From NCBI GenBank assembly GCA_963921935.1, contig OY998179.1, positions 49,644,222 through 49,708,221 of the forward strand: DNA of 64,000 nt, given 5' to 3'. How positions within the stretch are numbered: position 1 is the first letter of the stretch; every line of letters starts with the position of its first letter. Below are positions 11,173 to 22,314 of the stretch, one piece after another. The position numbers and the translations under genes are program-made. Origin of the DNA: Galeruca laticollis. Its lineage: Eukaryota > Arthropoda > Insecta > Coleoptera > Chrysomelidae. The notes under the pieces were generated by a model that did not search any database, was not told where the DNA came from, and saw only the letters and a program-made list of their open reading frames with translations.

Positions 11173-11299
11173 CAATAAAAAAATCTTGAAAATTCTAGAC
11201 TGTCACCTTGACAGGTGACTGTGACTACTCCGCCTATTTAGCCCTCTTCTTATTTTCAGTCCAAGCTGTCGTTCTGACATTCATGAAACAGGTGTAGCA
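11173..11299 (-). repeat. 3' LTR of E, third piece
   Basis: Contains the block TTCTAGACTGTCACCTTGAC shared with 21580-21640 and ends GGTGTAGCA at 11299, the TG start of the 3' LTR on the minus strand. A purine run (GAAGAGGAGAAGCAA on the minus strand, 11300-11314) directly precedes it and serves as the polypurine tract. Confidence 0.85.
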
Positions 11300-11420
11300 T
11301 TGCTTCTCCTCTTCAAGTTATTCGCCTCGAATAACAGGGACTTCGACGTCTTCTTGAAACCAATTGGGTGGGTCATCACCATAATAGCGAGCCAATCTCT
11401 CGATATGAACGACCCTAGGT

Positions 11421-12584
11421 TTACTTTTTGGTGTCAGACGAATGCGATAAATTAGGTCGTTGATTTTTTTGACCACCAGGTAGGGACCTTCCCAATTTCG
11501 TTGAAGTTTCGGAGTTAAGCCTTTCTTTCTTTATTCTGGGATGGTACAACCAAACTGCATCATCAGGCTTAAATATATATTCTTTAAGGTTTTTATCCAA
11601 CCGTCTATTCATCTTTTCGCTGGTTAGTATCAGTCGCGTCCTTGCAAACTCGTGAATCTTCTCTAACTTTTGTTGAAGGCCTTCAACATATTGAGGCAGG
11701 CTTTGGTCTTCTTCTCGGGATGAAGGAGGAGGTTTTCTAAAGAGGATATCGCTAGGAAGCTTCATTTCTCGACCGGTGACCAACATTGAAGGTGTATAGT
11801 CAATGGATTCATGCCGTGCACTCCGATAAGATAAGAGGAACAATAGAATCAGCTCATCCCAATCTTGCTGGTTTTGCGAGACAAATAACGATAGATATTG
11901 GCAAATTGTCCTGTTATGACGTTCCACTAAACAATCAGACTGTGGATGCATTGGTGTAGGTCGAGTTTTCTTAATCCCGAGGATTTTCATGAATTTTGTC
12001 CACAATTCTGATTCAAAATTTCTTCTTTGATCGGAATGTACTTCCAATGGTACTCCGTATCTTGCGAAAACATTATTCATAAATGCTTCAGCGACGGTTG
12101 CAGCCTCTTGGTTAGGAATTGGTACTACTTCTGGCCACTTGGAAAAGTAATCCATAGCTACCATTAAGTACATGTTACCTTTTTCTGTTTTTGGTAGTGG
12201 CCCAAGTATGTCTACACCTACTCTCTGAAATGGTTCATCGGACAGGTATTGAGCAATTTTTCCACGATTTCTAGTTTTTGGCCCTTTCTTTCCGCTGCAT
12301 AAGTCACATTTCTTACACCTTTCTGTAACGTCTTGGCGACAGTTGACCCAGTGGAATCGTTCACGAACTCTGGCTAAAATTTTCCCAGCTCCGTAATGTC
12401 CTTCTGAACGACTGCTATGAAGTTCTTCCATGACTTTACGAAGAAGTGATTTAGGCAAGACAAGTTGGTGAATCGTAGATACACCGTCAGAGCTCTCCCA
12501 CGTCCGATGAAGTACACCATCGAGAAGAGTAAGGGAATACCATTGAGCCCAGTATCTTTTGATCGTTGAACCATACTTGGACAC
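11421..12584 (-). pseudogene. pol: Integrase of gypsy element E
   Basis: An open stretch of 387 codons. An HHCC zinc-binding module comes first (HYGAGKILARVRERFHW, then CKKCDLC). The catalytic core follows with GVDILGPLPKT, HSDQRRNF and CLVERHNRT supplying the D, D and E. A C-terminal segment includes DDAVWLYHP. The usual SDQG is SDQR here. Integrase inserts the retroelement cDNA into host DNA. Upstream the frame continues to the TA at 12862-12863, with an HGNA motif at 12833-12847 that belongs to the end of RNase H, showing that L split RNase H from integrase. The last codons near 11440 look frameshifted. Confidence 0.85.
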
Positions 12585-13454
12585 TTCTTGCTAATCGGGT
12601 CAACTCCATTTTGTAGCTATGTCCGGACAACTTTTAAGACTTCATCTTTTTTTTGAAATTTTCTTAGGTTTTCTACTAACCACATGTTTTCGTCCGAGTC
12701 GCTTCTTATTGTTGTTGCATGCAGCAATTCTATCTTTTCATCTTTGTTTATTTGGTTATTATTACTTTTCTTTTCCTCAATTCTTTGGCAGTATCTGCAT
12801 TGTTGTTGAGTACATGGCCTTCTGGATATGGTATTCGCATTTCCGTGATAGAGACCTGTTCTATAGTGCCCGTCTAAAGTCTCCCCCTCCCCTATCTATT
12901 CCATGAACCATAGAACTTAAATCAATAATTGTTTGGATGCCTGAAATAGGGTACAAATGCAAAGTTTTTGATAGTATTTCGTGACGTCATGATTCAGAAT
13001 GGCAGACTGCCGCAATTTTGTAAGATAATTTTAAATCAGATCATATGGCAAGTAATACCTCATTTGAATACTCGTTCCAAGTCTTGTTCAACGACACAAC
13101 CACGATCAACCTATTTCTACTTATTTGTGAATTTTAACCCAGTTGCTAATTTAGAAAAGACGAACGTGTTCATTGGTCGCTTGCATATTTCGTGTGTCAT
13201 TGATCTATTAATCCGTTCATGAGCAACTGGGTTGAAATTCACAAATAATTAGAAATAGGTTGATCGTGATGGTGTTGTTGAACAGGACTTAGAAGGAGCA
13301 TTCAAATGAGGTATTACTTGATGCTATCACGCAAAGTCAAGTAAGTCCGTTCCATTTTCTAAGCATACAGCGCATCAATCAATAGTCAAGTCTGTCCATA
13401 CTGAGTAAAGTCAAAGTCTGTCTAGTCTGTCTGAAAATCAGTATCTAATAAACA

Positions 13455-14739
13455 TGTCTTTAATTGGGAGTTTGAGTATATTTCATCATGGATAGAACGT
13501 TTAGAGCAAATTTTTAAAGTGAATGGTGTTGCAGACACAAAAAAAGTACCCCTTTTAATCACTTTTATCGGGGGAGAGGGATATATCAGATTAAAAGATC
13601 TTGTTTCACCTACATTACCTGAAACGAAGCCATACGCTGATTTGGTGAAAGCATTAAAAGATCACTACAGTCCCAAAAGGCTAGTTGTAGCAGAACGCTT
13701 CAAGATGAACAACAGTTACCAGGAACCAGGCGAAACTATCACAGAATTCATTGCAAGGTTGAAAAGTATATCAAAAACTTGTAACTATGGTGACTTTTTG
13801 AATGATGCTTTGAGAGACAGGTTGATATCTGGAATTAGGTCTGATAGTATTAAACAAAAGTTGTTAGAAGAAGATCATAACTTCGAAGAAGCTCTAAAAA
13901 TCGCTCTTAGTATGGAGTTAGCTGAGGGGCAGGTTAAAGCTATGGTGTCAGAGTCTGATAATAGTTTAAATAAAGTATACCACAAGCATAATCCAAGTCA
14001 GAATTACAAGTTACAGTCTAATCAAAACCAAGTCAAGTCAGGTCAAGGCAGTCAAAATAAGTCGTCTAGTAGCCATAGCCATCCAAGTGATAGTCAAAGT
14101 CAGTGGTATAATCAAAAGCAGAAGTGTAGAAGATGCTGTCGTATACATTTTGATAACAACAAATGTCCAGCAATAAATTGGAAGTGCTTTGCCTGTAATA
14201 TGATAGGGCACACTGCAAAAACTCCTATGTGTGAAAACAAAGTTTTTGAGTTGCATGAAGATGAAAACCAGGAGTTGGAAGAAGAGTCAGATGCAAATTT
14301 TGAGTTAGGTTTAATGTCAGAGGAATGTACCTTGAATTCGCTTAAAATAAGTTATGTTGACACTTTAAAAGTTAAATTGTATATCGATGAACAAAATCTT
14401 GAAATGGAAGTTGATTCGGGTGCAGTGAGGTCAGTTATGCATGAGCAAGACTTCAAATCTTTGTTCAACTATTTAGTCTTAGAGCCTGTAAATTTTAAGT
14501 TAAGAGTTTTGACAGGGCAAAAAGCAGACATTTTAGGACAGGTATATGTGCATGTTAGATACTTAAGTAAGATGTATTATCTACCTTTGGTTGTCTTAAA
14601 ATCAGATATCAAGTTTGTACCGCTCTTAGGGAGGAATTGGCTAAATATTTTGAATAAAGATTGGAGAAATTATTTGCTAGATAAAAGTGTAGTAACAGAA
14701 AAGTCCAGTTACAATAAGTCTCATATAAAAAAATTGTAG
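13455..14739 (+). CDS. gag: Gag polyprotein of element K with protease start
   Basis: The reading frame is open from before 13480 and the first in-frame ATG is at 13519. The true start is probably upstream but shifted by one base, because an ATG at 13454 lies in another frame. The capsid region includes YADLVKALKDHYSPKRLVVA and a FIARLKSISKTCNYGDFLND stretch common to Mag-type Gag. The nucleocapsid (about 14127-14232) has CRRCCRIHFDNNKCPA and CFACNMIGHTAKTPMC. An aspartic protease follows with EVDSGAVRS at about 14407-14433 and a LGRNWL flap region near 14626. Gag forms the virus-like particle and the protease cuts the polyprotein. It ends at 14739 before pol, which starts in a different frame. 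Confidence 0.8.
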
Positions 14740-14794
14740 TCAATTCAATTTTCAGTCAAATCAAGTTTCAAGTTCAGAGTCAGAGAATGTCAGA

Positions 14795-15792
14795 TTGAAG
14801 TTGATTGCTTTTTTGAAACAAGATTATAAGTCACTTTTTGAGGAAGAACCTCACACTTCAATCAAATATTTTAAAGCTGAGATAAAGATCAAAGAAAAAT
14901 TTAAACCTATTTTTCATAGAGCATATGAAATGCCATTTGCACTAAAACCAAAAGTCGAGGAGGAACTTTCAAAAATGGTCAAGTCTGGTGTTTTGACCAG
15001 GGTATCCTACAGCAATTGGGCAAGTCCAATTGTTGTGGTCCCCAAGAAAAACTCTGGAGATATCAGAATATGTGTGGATTTTAAAAAAACGCTGAATTTA
15101 GCAATTGACAGTGACCATTGCGTTTTACCATTGCCTTCTGACATCTTTGCCACATTACATGGTAGCAAGTATTACTGTGTTTTAGATTTAAAAGGAGCTT
15201 ATCAACAACTTCAGATAAGTGATGATTCTAAAGAACTCTTCACAATAAATACCCACATTGGTCTTTTTAGATTTAACAGATTAACCTATGGCCTTAGTAG
15301 CGCTCCGGGTATTTTTCAATGTGTGATGGAGGCTATTTTATCAGAATTACCAAAGACTAAATGCTATTTAGATGATATTTTGGTGCATGGCTGTACGATA
15401 GATGAATGCTATCAAAATGTTAAAAAAGTGTTAGAAAGATTACAGAAGTATAATGTAAAAATTAATGAGAAAAAATGTAAATTTTTTGATTGTTCTGTAA
15501 TGTTCCTAGGTCATAGAGTTGATTCATCAGGAATTCATCCTACAGATGAAAAAATTGAATGTATTCAGAAAGCGCCTTCACCAAAAAATATCACAGAGTT
15601 GAAAAGTTACTTAGGTCTACTTAATTTTTATGGTAAGTTTATACCCATGCTTTCCACCAAACTTAAGCCATTGTATGAATTATGTAAGGGTAATACTGAG
15701 TATATATGGACGAGTGAATGCGAAAAATGTTTTCAGTATAGTAAAAAGTTGCTTATTTCTCATGATGTCTTAACACATTATGATCCAACACT

Positions 15793-15834
<42 letters not shown>

Positions 15835-17656
15835 CGTGTGATTCCAGTGGATACGGGGCTGGAGCAGTGCTCAGTCATAAAATCAATGGTGTTGAAAAAC
15901 CAGTTTTATTTGCTTCCTCCACTCTTAGTGAAAATGAAAAGAAATATTCCAATTTAGAACGTGAAAGTTTAGCAATAATATTTGCCTTAAAAAAGTTCCA
16001 CAAATATGTTTTTGGACGAAATTTTACTTTGATCACAGATCACCAACCTCTTCAGTTTATTTTCGGGAAAAATAGGAACATTCCAGTTACCGCCGCAGCT
16101 AGAATCACTCGTTGGGCCATAACATTATCAGCTTATAAATATGACATTATTTACAAGAAAGGTAGCGAAATTTCGAATGCGGATGGTCTCTCAAGATTAC
16201 CAATGAACAGTCAAACCGAAATCTCTGATGCAATATTTTCATTTAGCTTATCTTATGAAGTACCCATTACTTATGAAAATATAGCAATAGCAACAAAAAA
16301 AGACATAATTTTGTCCAAAGTCCTTGATCTTACTCTAACTGGTTGGCCAAATTCGATAAAGGATGACAATTTGAAACCTTATTTTAAAAGAAAATTAGAA
16401 TTTTCTGTGGATAGTGGTTGCGTCTTAGTTGGTAATAAAGTAGTAATTCCAAAACAACTGCAGAAGGATATTCTAAGTTTGTTCCATGAGCAACATATAG
16501 GAATAGTAAGAACTAAAATGCTCATTAGATCTTATTGTTGGTGGCCTGGTATTAATGAAGATGTTGAGCAATATGTGAATTCTTGTGATTTATGCCAACA
16601 AACTCGAAATTTTTCAAACAGCGGAGTTTTACTTCCTTGGCCAACTGCTCCTAATAATTTTTACAGAGTAAATGTAGATTTTTTCAAAAAAGATAATTTC
16701 ACATTTTTGATTCTTGTAGATGATAAGTCTGGGTGGTGCGAAGTTAAACTTATGAAGGATGGCACAAACGTGAGAGAAACAGTTTTAAAGTTGAAACAAT
16801 TTTTTTCAGTATTTGGATTACCAGTAGAACTTGTATCTGATAATGGTCCACCATTTGGTAATTCTTATGAATTCACTTCTTTCTGTCATGCAAATGGGAT
16901 AAAATTAATCCGAATTCCACCAAAACATCCAGAAAGCAATGGTTTAGTGGAAAAGGGAGTCCAAACAATCAAAAAGGGGTTAAAAAAGCTTTATTTAAAG
17001 AGGGAGAAAATGTAAGTGAAGTCTCTATCTTAAATAAATTAGAAAACTTTTTATTTGTACATAGAAACACCCCAAGTACTTCCACAGGATTTTCACCAGC
17101 CGAAACACTTTTTAAAATTCGTCCTCGTACTAGATTTGATTTGCTAAAACCATGGTCAAAGAAACAAAAATCCATTCAACCTGACATTTTGCAAAAAATA
17201 AAGTTGTTTTCAGAAAACGATGAAGTTTTTGTAAAGAATAAATATACAAATCTCTGGCAAAAAGGTGAAGTTGTTAGGTGTATGAGTTATAGTACTTATT
17301 TAGTTAGATGCGGTGACAATATTAAGTTATATCACATTAATGACATCAGGCAAAATAAATCAAATCCTATGAATGAGAGTGAAATTTATAATAACCCAAT
17401 TGTGTCAAATAACCCTATCTTGTCAAATAACACTACTGAGACAAATAATGTACTTAGTACCTCTATGTCAAATAGTAACATGAGTCCTTATGTTAAAGAA
17501 GTACCAAGTCCTGTTATCGAACTTCAAGGTTCTCCTGAATCAAAAAATTCTACTGAAGAATCAAATAAATTTGAAGGACATGGTACTCCATCAATTTTTA
17601 AAAATGTTACCAGATCAGGTTGTGCTGTCAAAATACCTAGTAAATTAGACCTGTAA
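14795..17656 (+). pseudogene. pol: Pol (RT, RNase H, integrase) of element K, two breaks
   Basis: RT occupies 14795-15790, with CVLDLKGAYQQL (motif A) and YLDDILVHG (15367-15393, catalytic DD). RNase H starts at TCDSSGYGAGAVL (15836) and includes ITDHQPL. Integrase has H..H..CDLC (to 16605), then NVDFF, SDNGPPF (16839) and SNGLVEKG supplying D, D, E. Two lesions are visible. An (AT)n run at 15795-15833 sits exactly between RT and RNase H and shifts the frame. A frameshift near 16980 terminates the frame at 17015, while the integrase C terminus continues in another frame to 17656. Otherwise it is well preserved, so K is a fairly young copy. Confidence 0.85.
15795..15833. repeat. (AT)n microsatellite inside pol of K
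   Basis: A pure AT dinucleotide run of about 39 bp replacing a few codons at the RT/RNase H junction. In frame it would encode alternating Ile-Tyr. Confidence 0.95.
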
Positions 17657-17699
17657 CTTTTGAATATATGTAGTCCTATTTTTAAGAAGGGGAAGAAAA

Positions 17700-17863
17700 T
17701 GCTATGTATTTTGAAGGCACCGTATATTGTAAACATACCCTTAGTTTTAGTTGACAGTAATTTTATTGAATTGAAAGTGTCTTGTCATTGATTTTATTAA
17801 TTCTAATAAATTTGAGTTTGCAGTTGAGTAGATGTGTATTGATTCCTCGTCGAATACACAACA
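17700..17863 (+). repeat. 3' LTR of element K
   Basis: TGCTATG..ACACAACA, 164 bp, directly preceded by the polypurine tract AAGAAGGGGAAGAAAA (17684-17699) and followed by the CTTGA duplication. It contains AATAAA at about 17806. Confidence 0.8.
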
Positions 17864-18054
17864 CTTGACATATGATCCCATTTAAAATTATCTTACAAAA
17901 TGGCGGCCGTCCGTCATTTTGAATGATGACGTCACGAAATACTAATAAAAACGTTACATTTGTACCCTATTTCAGGTACCCAAACAATTATTGATTAAAG
18001 TTCTATGGTTCCCGGAATAGATAGGGGGGGGGGAGACTGTAGACGGGCACTGTA

Positions 18055-19990
18055 TAAACTATTTCAAAATTGTACTGCTGAAATATATCTAACCAGCTTG
18101 CAATTTGTCCCTCCGCATTTTTAAAATTCGTCAGCCACTGTAGTGCTTTATGGTCGCTTCTGATGATGAAGGTTCTGCTATAAACGTATGTGTGAAAATG
18201 TTCAATAGCCTTTACAATTGCTAACATTTCTTTTCTTGTAACGCAGTAATTTTTCTCCGTCCTTCCCAGGGTCTTACTGAAATAAGCAATAACTTTTTCT
18301 TCGCTATCTTGTTGCTGTGAAAGGATAGCTCGTATGTCATGTTGTGAAGCGTCGCAGTCGAGAATAAATTGACCTTCTTCTTTAGGTTACGCTAAAACCG
18401 GTGCAGTGGACAACCTCTTTTTCAAATGAGTAAAGGCATTTTGGCATTCTGGATCCCAATCGAATGATATGTTGTTTTCATTAAGTCTGTGTAAACTTTT
18501 CAAAATTTTGAACAAATTTCTGATAATATGTACAAATACCCAAAAATTGACGAACCTCATGTTTATCTCTTTTGGCTTTGGCCAGTCTTGAATCGCTGAA
18601 ATTTTTGCCGGATCAGTTTTTATTCCCTCTGCTGACACAGCGCGACCTAAATATGAAATTTCACGATGAAATAAGGAGCATTTATTGGAATTGAATTTTA
18701 AGTTTGCATTTTTCAGTCGGCTAAAAACTTCTAGTTTGTTTAGATGAGATGTTCATCGAATATTTTCCCCATTATAATGATGTCATCTAAATTACACAGA
18801 CATGTTTTCCACGTCAGTCCTTTTAACGCCATTTCCATAAGTCTTTCAAAGTCTTTCAAAAGCGGCTGAAGCATTTTGCACAGACCAAATGGAAGTACTT
18901 GGAATCGATAAAGGCTACTTCCAGCAGAGAAAGCTGTTTTATCTCTATCATCAGGGCGAACTTCAACTTGCCAGTATCCGCTCTTTAAGTCTAATGTGGT
19001 AAACCACTGAGAGCCGGATAGGGTGTCCAGTGAATCGTCTATACGTGGCAGGGGATGGCTGTATTTTACAGTAACTTGATTTAATTTGCAACAGTCAACG
19101 CAGAATCTCGTACTTCTATCTTTCTTAGTTACTAAAACAACTGGAGAACACCACGGTTCAGATAAATCTTCAATAATGTTCTCATCCAACATGTCTTGTA
19201 TCATATTCGCTACATCTTTTTGTTTAGCCAATGGAAGTCTTCTTGGGTTTTGACGTATCTGTGGTGCATATCTTGTATTAATTTTATGGTAGACCAAGTT
19301 GGTTCACTCTGTAGGTATTCCGGTTTCGAAAAGGCTAAGGTGATTCAAAAGAACTTTCTTTGCCTTGCTCGCTTCTTCGGGTGCTAGTTTGTCAAAGTCT
19401 TTGATGAGTGTCTCTATAAGTTGGTAGTCGACCTTATTTTATGGTTCTTTTTCGGGTTTGGGATTATATCGTGATTTTTCTCTAGTTAAACTGGTTTCCT
19501 AGATTTTTACCAGATATTTGGCTAGCATTACTCAATCTTCTGTCGGTTCACGTGGTTTAATAAACCCAATAGCCAGATCTTTAGATTTTTCTTTAAGATG
19601 AGCCATGACAATGCTTTCTGAATTTGCCGGAATTCTTATATCTTCATCGCCTATATCTTTCATTTTGCGCAATTGATCATTTTCACCACTGAGGATTACT
19701 TCTTCGTTGTCGATGGACAAAATTTTGTTTTTCAAATCTATTACAAATTTGTCTTGCATAATGTGTAAGCCCAAAACACATACATCCATAATGTTTGCTA
19801 ATAAAAATGAGTGAACTATGGCCGTGTTTGCAATTCGAATGGATGCTGTTACGTGTTCCAAAATCGGAGTAGTATGACCAGTTGCGATTTCCAGCACAAG
19901 GCATTTAGGTGTTCTTGCGTATTTCTATGTCAACATATCTGGGCGTACAAATGATCTAGTTGCCCCAGTGTCGACAATAAATTTGCAATC
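18055..19990 (-). pseudogene. pol: Protease, RT and RNase H of gypsy element E
   Basis: Read on the minus strand, the aspartic protease motif VDTGATRSFV lies at 19945-19975, with the remainder in 19532-19897. RT is at 18740-19297 with PWCSPVVLVTKKD, TTLDLKSGYWQ and NLDDIIIMG (the usual first Tyr of YLDD is Asn). The thumb and connection are in 18387-18740, and RNase H with IRSDHKALQWL in 18060-18300. At least five frame changes or stops separate these pieces. The RNase H end is interrupted at 18053 by MITE L and resumes at 12863. Together with integrase this is a standard gypsy pol (PR-RT-RH-IN), inactive. Confidence 0.85.
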
Positions 19991-20310
19991 GTGATTTTCT
20001 AGTTGTCCCCTAACAGTTGAATGTCGGCCATTTTAAAACAAAGAACATGTGCGAATCGTGGGGCCTTGAATGGTTTTAGTCGACGACCGACCCGAATAGT
20101 CGACTTTTAGTAGTTTGCCTAGTTGTTGGTAGGTATTACACCGCCGATTAGGTATTAGTGATCGACTTTGGTATGGAGATGTTCTTCTGGAGTTGTTTCT
20201 TGTGGGGCTATGAGCTCTTTTCTAACTGGGCTCTGCGAGGATGTACGTTGTCTTGATGTTGTCTGGTTATCCTAGTTCCTAGCTTGGTTTCAAGATCTTG
20301 ATGGAACTCT

Positions 20311-21380
20311 ACATGTTTTCTGCAGATGCCCAATTCTTCCGCAGTTGAAACATTTCCGGGATTCTTGAATTGTTGTACGACTTTGTAGCTTGTCTTTTAG
20401 TAGGTTTTCGATTCTAGCCATAACTTCGGTTAAATTCTCCTCCTCGAAGTGTATTGCTCGTCATTTTGGACGTCCGGTGTTGAAAATGGTTTTAGCAGCT
20501 TCAAATTCTTGAGCAAAAGTTAATACTTCTTGTAGTGTCAGATGGTGGCGTAATCGAAAGGCTTGTTGCATTTCTGTACCTCTTAAACCATCAATGAATG
20601 CTTGAGTGCAAAGTTGTTCTAAAAATTCTTTAAGTTCCTGTGGATAAGCTAAACTCATAGCCTTCCTATGTCACTTCCATATTCTTGGAGGCTCTCGTCT
20701 AATTTTTGCATGCGCACCTTCAATTGACTTTGGAAAACTTTTTTAAATTTTGCTGTCCATACCTGTACTCCAAAGCTTGGATAATGACGTCATAGCTAGG
20801 GTTGCCTCGGGGTAATAATTGCAGAATGCATGTGGCTTGTCCACGAAGAGCAATCATAAGGGAGTTGGCTTCCCTCTTGATCATTCCACCCGTTGGCACT
20901 AGTTGCTGCTTCAATTTGGAATCGATATGTCTCCCTAGATGATTGGCCATCATATGTAGGTGGCTTGATAACCTGGTTGTGTCTCAAATTTACTATTTCA
21001 GTTATGGCACTATCACTAATAAAACTGCTATCATTGAGATTAGCTTCTATTTTCTTTACTAATGCATCTAATTTTTGTCTTAGGTCAAGCTGGTCTGTTT
21101 TTAAATCTATCTCTGTCGTTTTTAAATCTTTCTCTACTGTTTCTAAATCTTTTTATACTGTTGTCAAATCTTCCTTAACTGTTTTTATGTCTGTTTTAGG
21201 CCTTCTTCCATTGTATCTATTATGTTATCTAAGGCCGCTATTTTACTTTTTAAGGTAGAACTAAATTCGGACAGTACCTCTAATATTTACTTCCTTTCCT
21301 CCTTCTCCACATTCCTCTGTGTCCCTCTTCTTCCTTTTCTTGTTTTCTACGGTTTTCCTCTTCCTCTTTTTCTTGGTTTC
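20311..21380 (-). pseudogene. gag: Gag of gypsy element E
   Basis: A single CCHC knuckle, CFNCGRIGHLQKTC, lies at 20311-20352. Upstream of it are capsid pieces at 20461-20658 and 20720-20987, including KPPTYDGQSSRETYRFQ and an LRGQA..LQLLPRG..Y stretch typical of insect gypsy Gag. The N-terminal 21000-21380 is Glu/Lys-rich and repetitive (runs of KS/DLETVEKDLK-like residues), probably coiled coil. Several frameshifts are present. Confidence 0.7.
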
Positions 21381-21388
21381 TTTTCCGT

Positions 21389-21656
21389 TCTTGGCAACAT
21401 ACAATACTACTTTTTAACAATTCAACCTATTAACACATCAAACTATATTGACTGACTGACTGACTCTGCCACAACTGATCTCTATTTATATATAAAAAGA
21501 ACTTTCCAGAAAGGACTAGAATATTCTATAGCTCACTACTACGTCAATAAGGAACACAATAGAAAAATATTTAAAATTCTAGACTGTCACCTTGACAGGT
21601 GACTGTGACTACTCCGCCTATTCATAGTCATTCTAACATTCATAGAACAGGTGTAA
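21389..21656 (-). repeat. 5' LTR of element E (main part)
   Basis: Uninterrupted counterpart of the three pieces at 6766-11299. It lacks about 35 bp at its U5 end relative to the 3' LTR, so the primer-binding site could not be placed. The last bases of the LTR (TAACA, 22305-22309) lie beyond the Harbinger MITE. Confidence 0.8.
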
Positions 21657-22304
21657 GGCTGGATCCACATGCATCCGTGATCACGGACGTACGTGTGCGT
21701 TTCACGGATAGCCGAAAATATGATCATCCACATGTGTCAATCCGTTTACGCGCTCGTTTATGATACCTAACGTCAAAACAACCACAAATTATGACTGTTT
21801 GTTACGTTAGTGTAAATAATTGGACTTTAATGATTTCCTATTTAAACAGACAATTAGTAAAGGCTCCTTTCTGTGCACAAAGTAATTTAAAGAAAAAAAA
21901 ATAATATAGCATACCTAATGAATCTGCAAAACAAAAGGGTTGTCACACAAAACAGGAATGTGAATTAGAAAAATTTTAATGGAGTAAAAAATCCTAAACT
22001 GGCTGTGGGAATACCCTTATTCGAGAACTGGAGGAGAGCGACCCCATTAAGTATTTTAATTATTTTAGGATAAGCAACACTTTATTTAATGAGTAACATA
22101 AAAAATTTTAAAAGTAGTCGGCGAATCAATACGTAAACGCGAACAAAATAATCTAACCTCAATCACGCATGAAAAGTTAAAATTAACCAACCAATCCGTT
22201 CTGACCTTGAAATATGCGTGATTCTGCTCCTTAAAATTTCATTGGTTGATATTGATCACGTGGTATACAACGGATACGTATCACGGATGCATGTGGATCC
22301 ATCC
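21657..22304. mobile_element. PIF/Harbinger-type MITE, copy 1
   Basis: Inverted ends GGCTGGATCCACATGCATCC, then GTGAT, flanked by TAA (21654-21656, 22305-22307), the 3-bp TWA target of PIF/Harbinger. A second full copy in reverse orientation is at 43458-44087, and the interiors match across most of the length. No ORF. It sits 5 bp from the end of the E LTR. Confidence 0.9.
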
Positions 22305-22314
22305 TAACAGTATA

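Larger units (their letters stand above)
13322..17863 (+). mobile_element. Mag-type Ty3/gypsy retrotransposon K
   Basis: Starts TGCTAT at 13322 and ends ACACAACA at 17863, flanked by CTTGA on both sides (13317-13321, 17864-17868), a 5-bp duplication inside the right arm of L. Gag and pol lie in order on the plus strand. The 3' LTR is 17700-17863. At the 5' end only the first six bases resemble it, so most of the 5' LTR has been lost. The nucleocapsid signature (Cys clusters with H-x4-CPA and a GH knuckle) is that of the Mag clade. Element J (22315-27198) is a related but distinct Mag-type copy. Confidence 0.85.
12864..18052. mobile_element. Palindromic TA-target MITE L, split by gypsy K
   Basis: Inverted ends (A/T)AGTGCCCGTCTA at 12864 and CAGTGCCCGTCTACAGTCTC (reverse strand) ending at 18052 are flanked by TA (12862-12863, 18053-18054). 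The arms stay complementary for about 185 bp. When K is removed they continue inward through CAAGTAATACCTCATTTGAA (13049) and its mate ending at 13320. L itself is therefore a near-complete palindrome of about 640 bp with a short spacer near 13160-13210. No coding capacity. TA duplication and long arms fit a Tc1/mariner-type MITE. Confidence 0.85.
6766..22309 (-). mobile_element. Ty3/gypsy LTR retrotransposon E, multiply interrupted
   Basis: The outer ends are TGCTACAACTTTC at 6766 and ..GGTG/TAACA at 22309, flanked by GTAT (6762-6765 and 22310-22313). The two LTRs share several long blocks. On the minus strand the order is 5' LTR, gag, protease, RT, RNase H, integrase, polypurine tract (near 11300-11313), 3' LTR, the order typical of Ty3/gypsy. 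No env-like ORF is seen. The element has been opened by insertions at 6942-8420, 8448-11172, 12864-18052 and 21657-22304. Its own length without them is about 5.7 kb, normal for the group. Frameshifts and stops in every domain show it is inactive. Confidence 0.9.

Noticed and set aside
13049..13320. A separate palindromic MITE next to K
   Set aside because: Its two arms are the inner parts of MITE L; removing K joins the right arm to 17869-18052 and completes the L palindrome.
15780..17015. An independent gene starting at the Met before the AT run
   Set aside because: It is the RNase H/integrase part of K pol; the Met is in RT sequence and the frame shift comes from the microsatellite.
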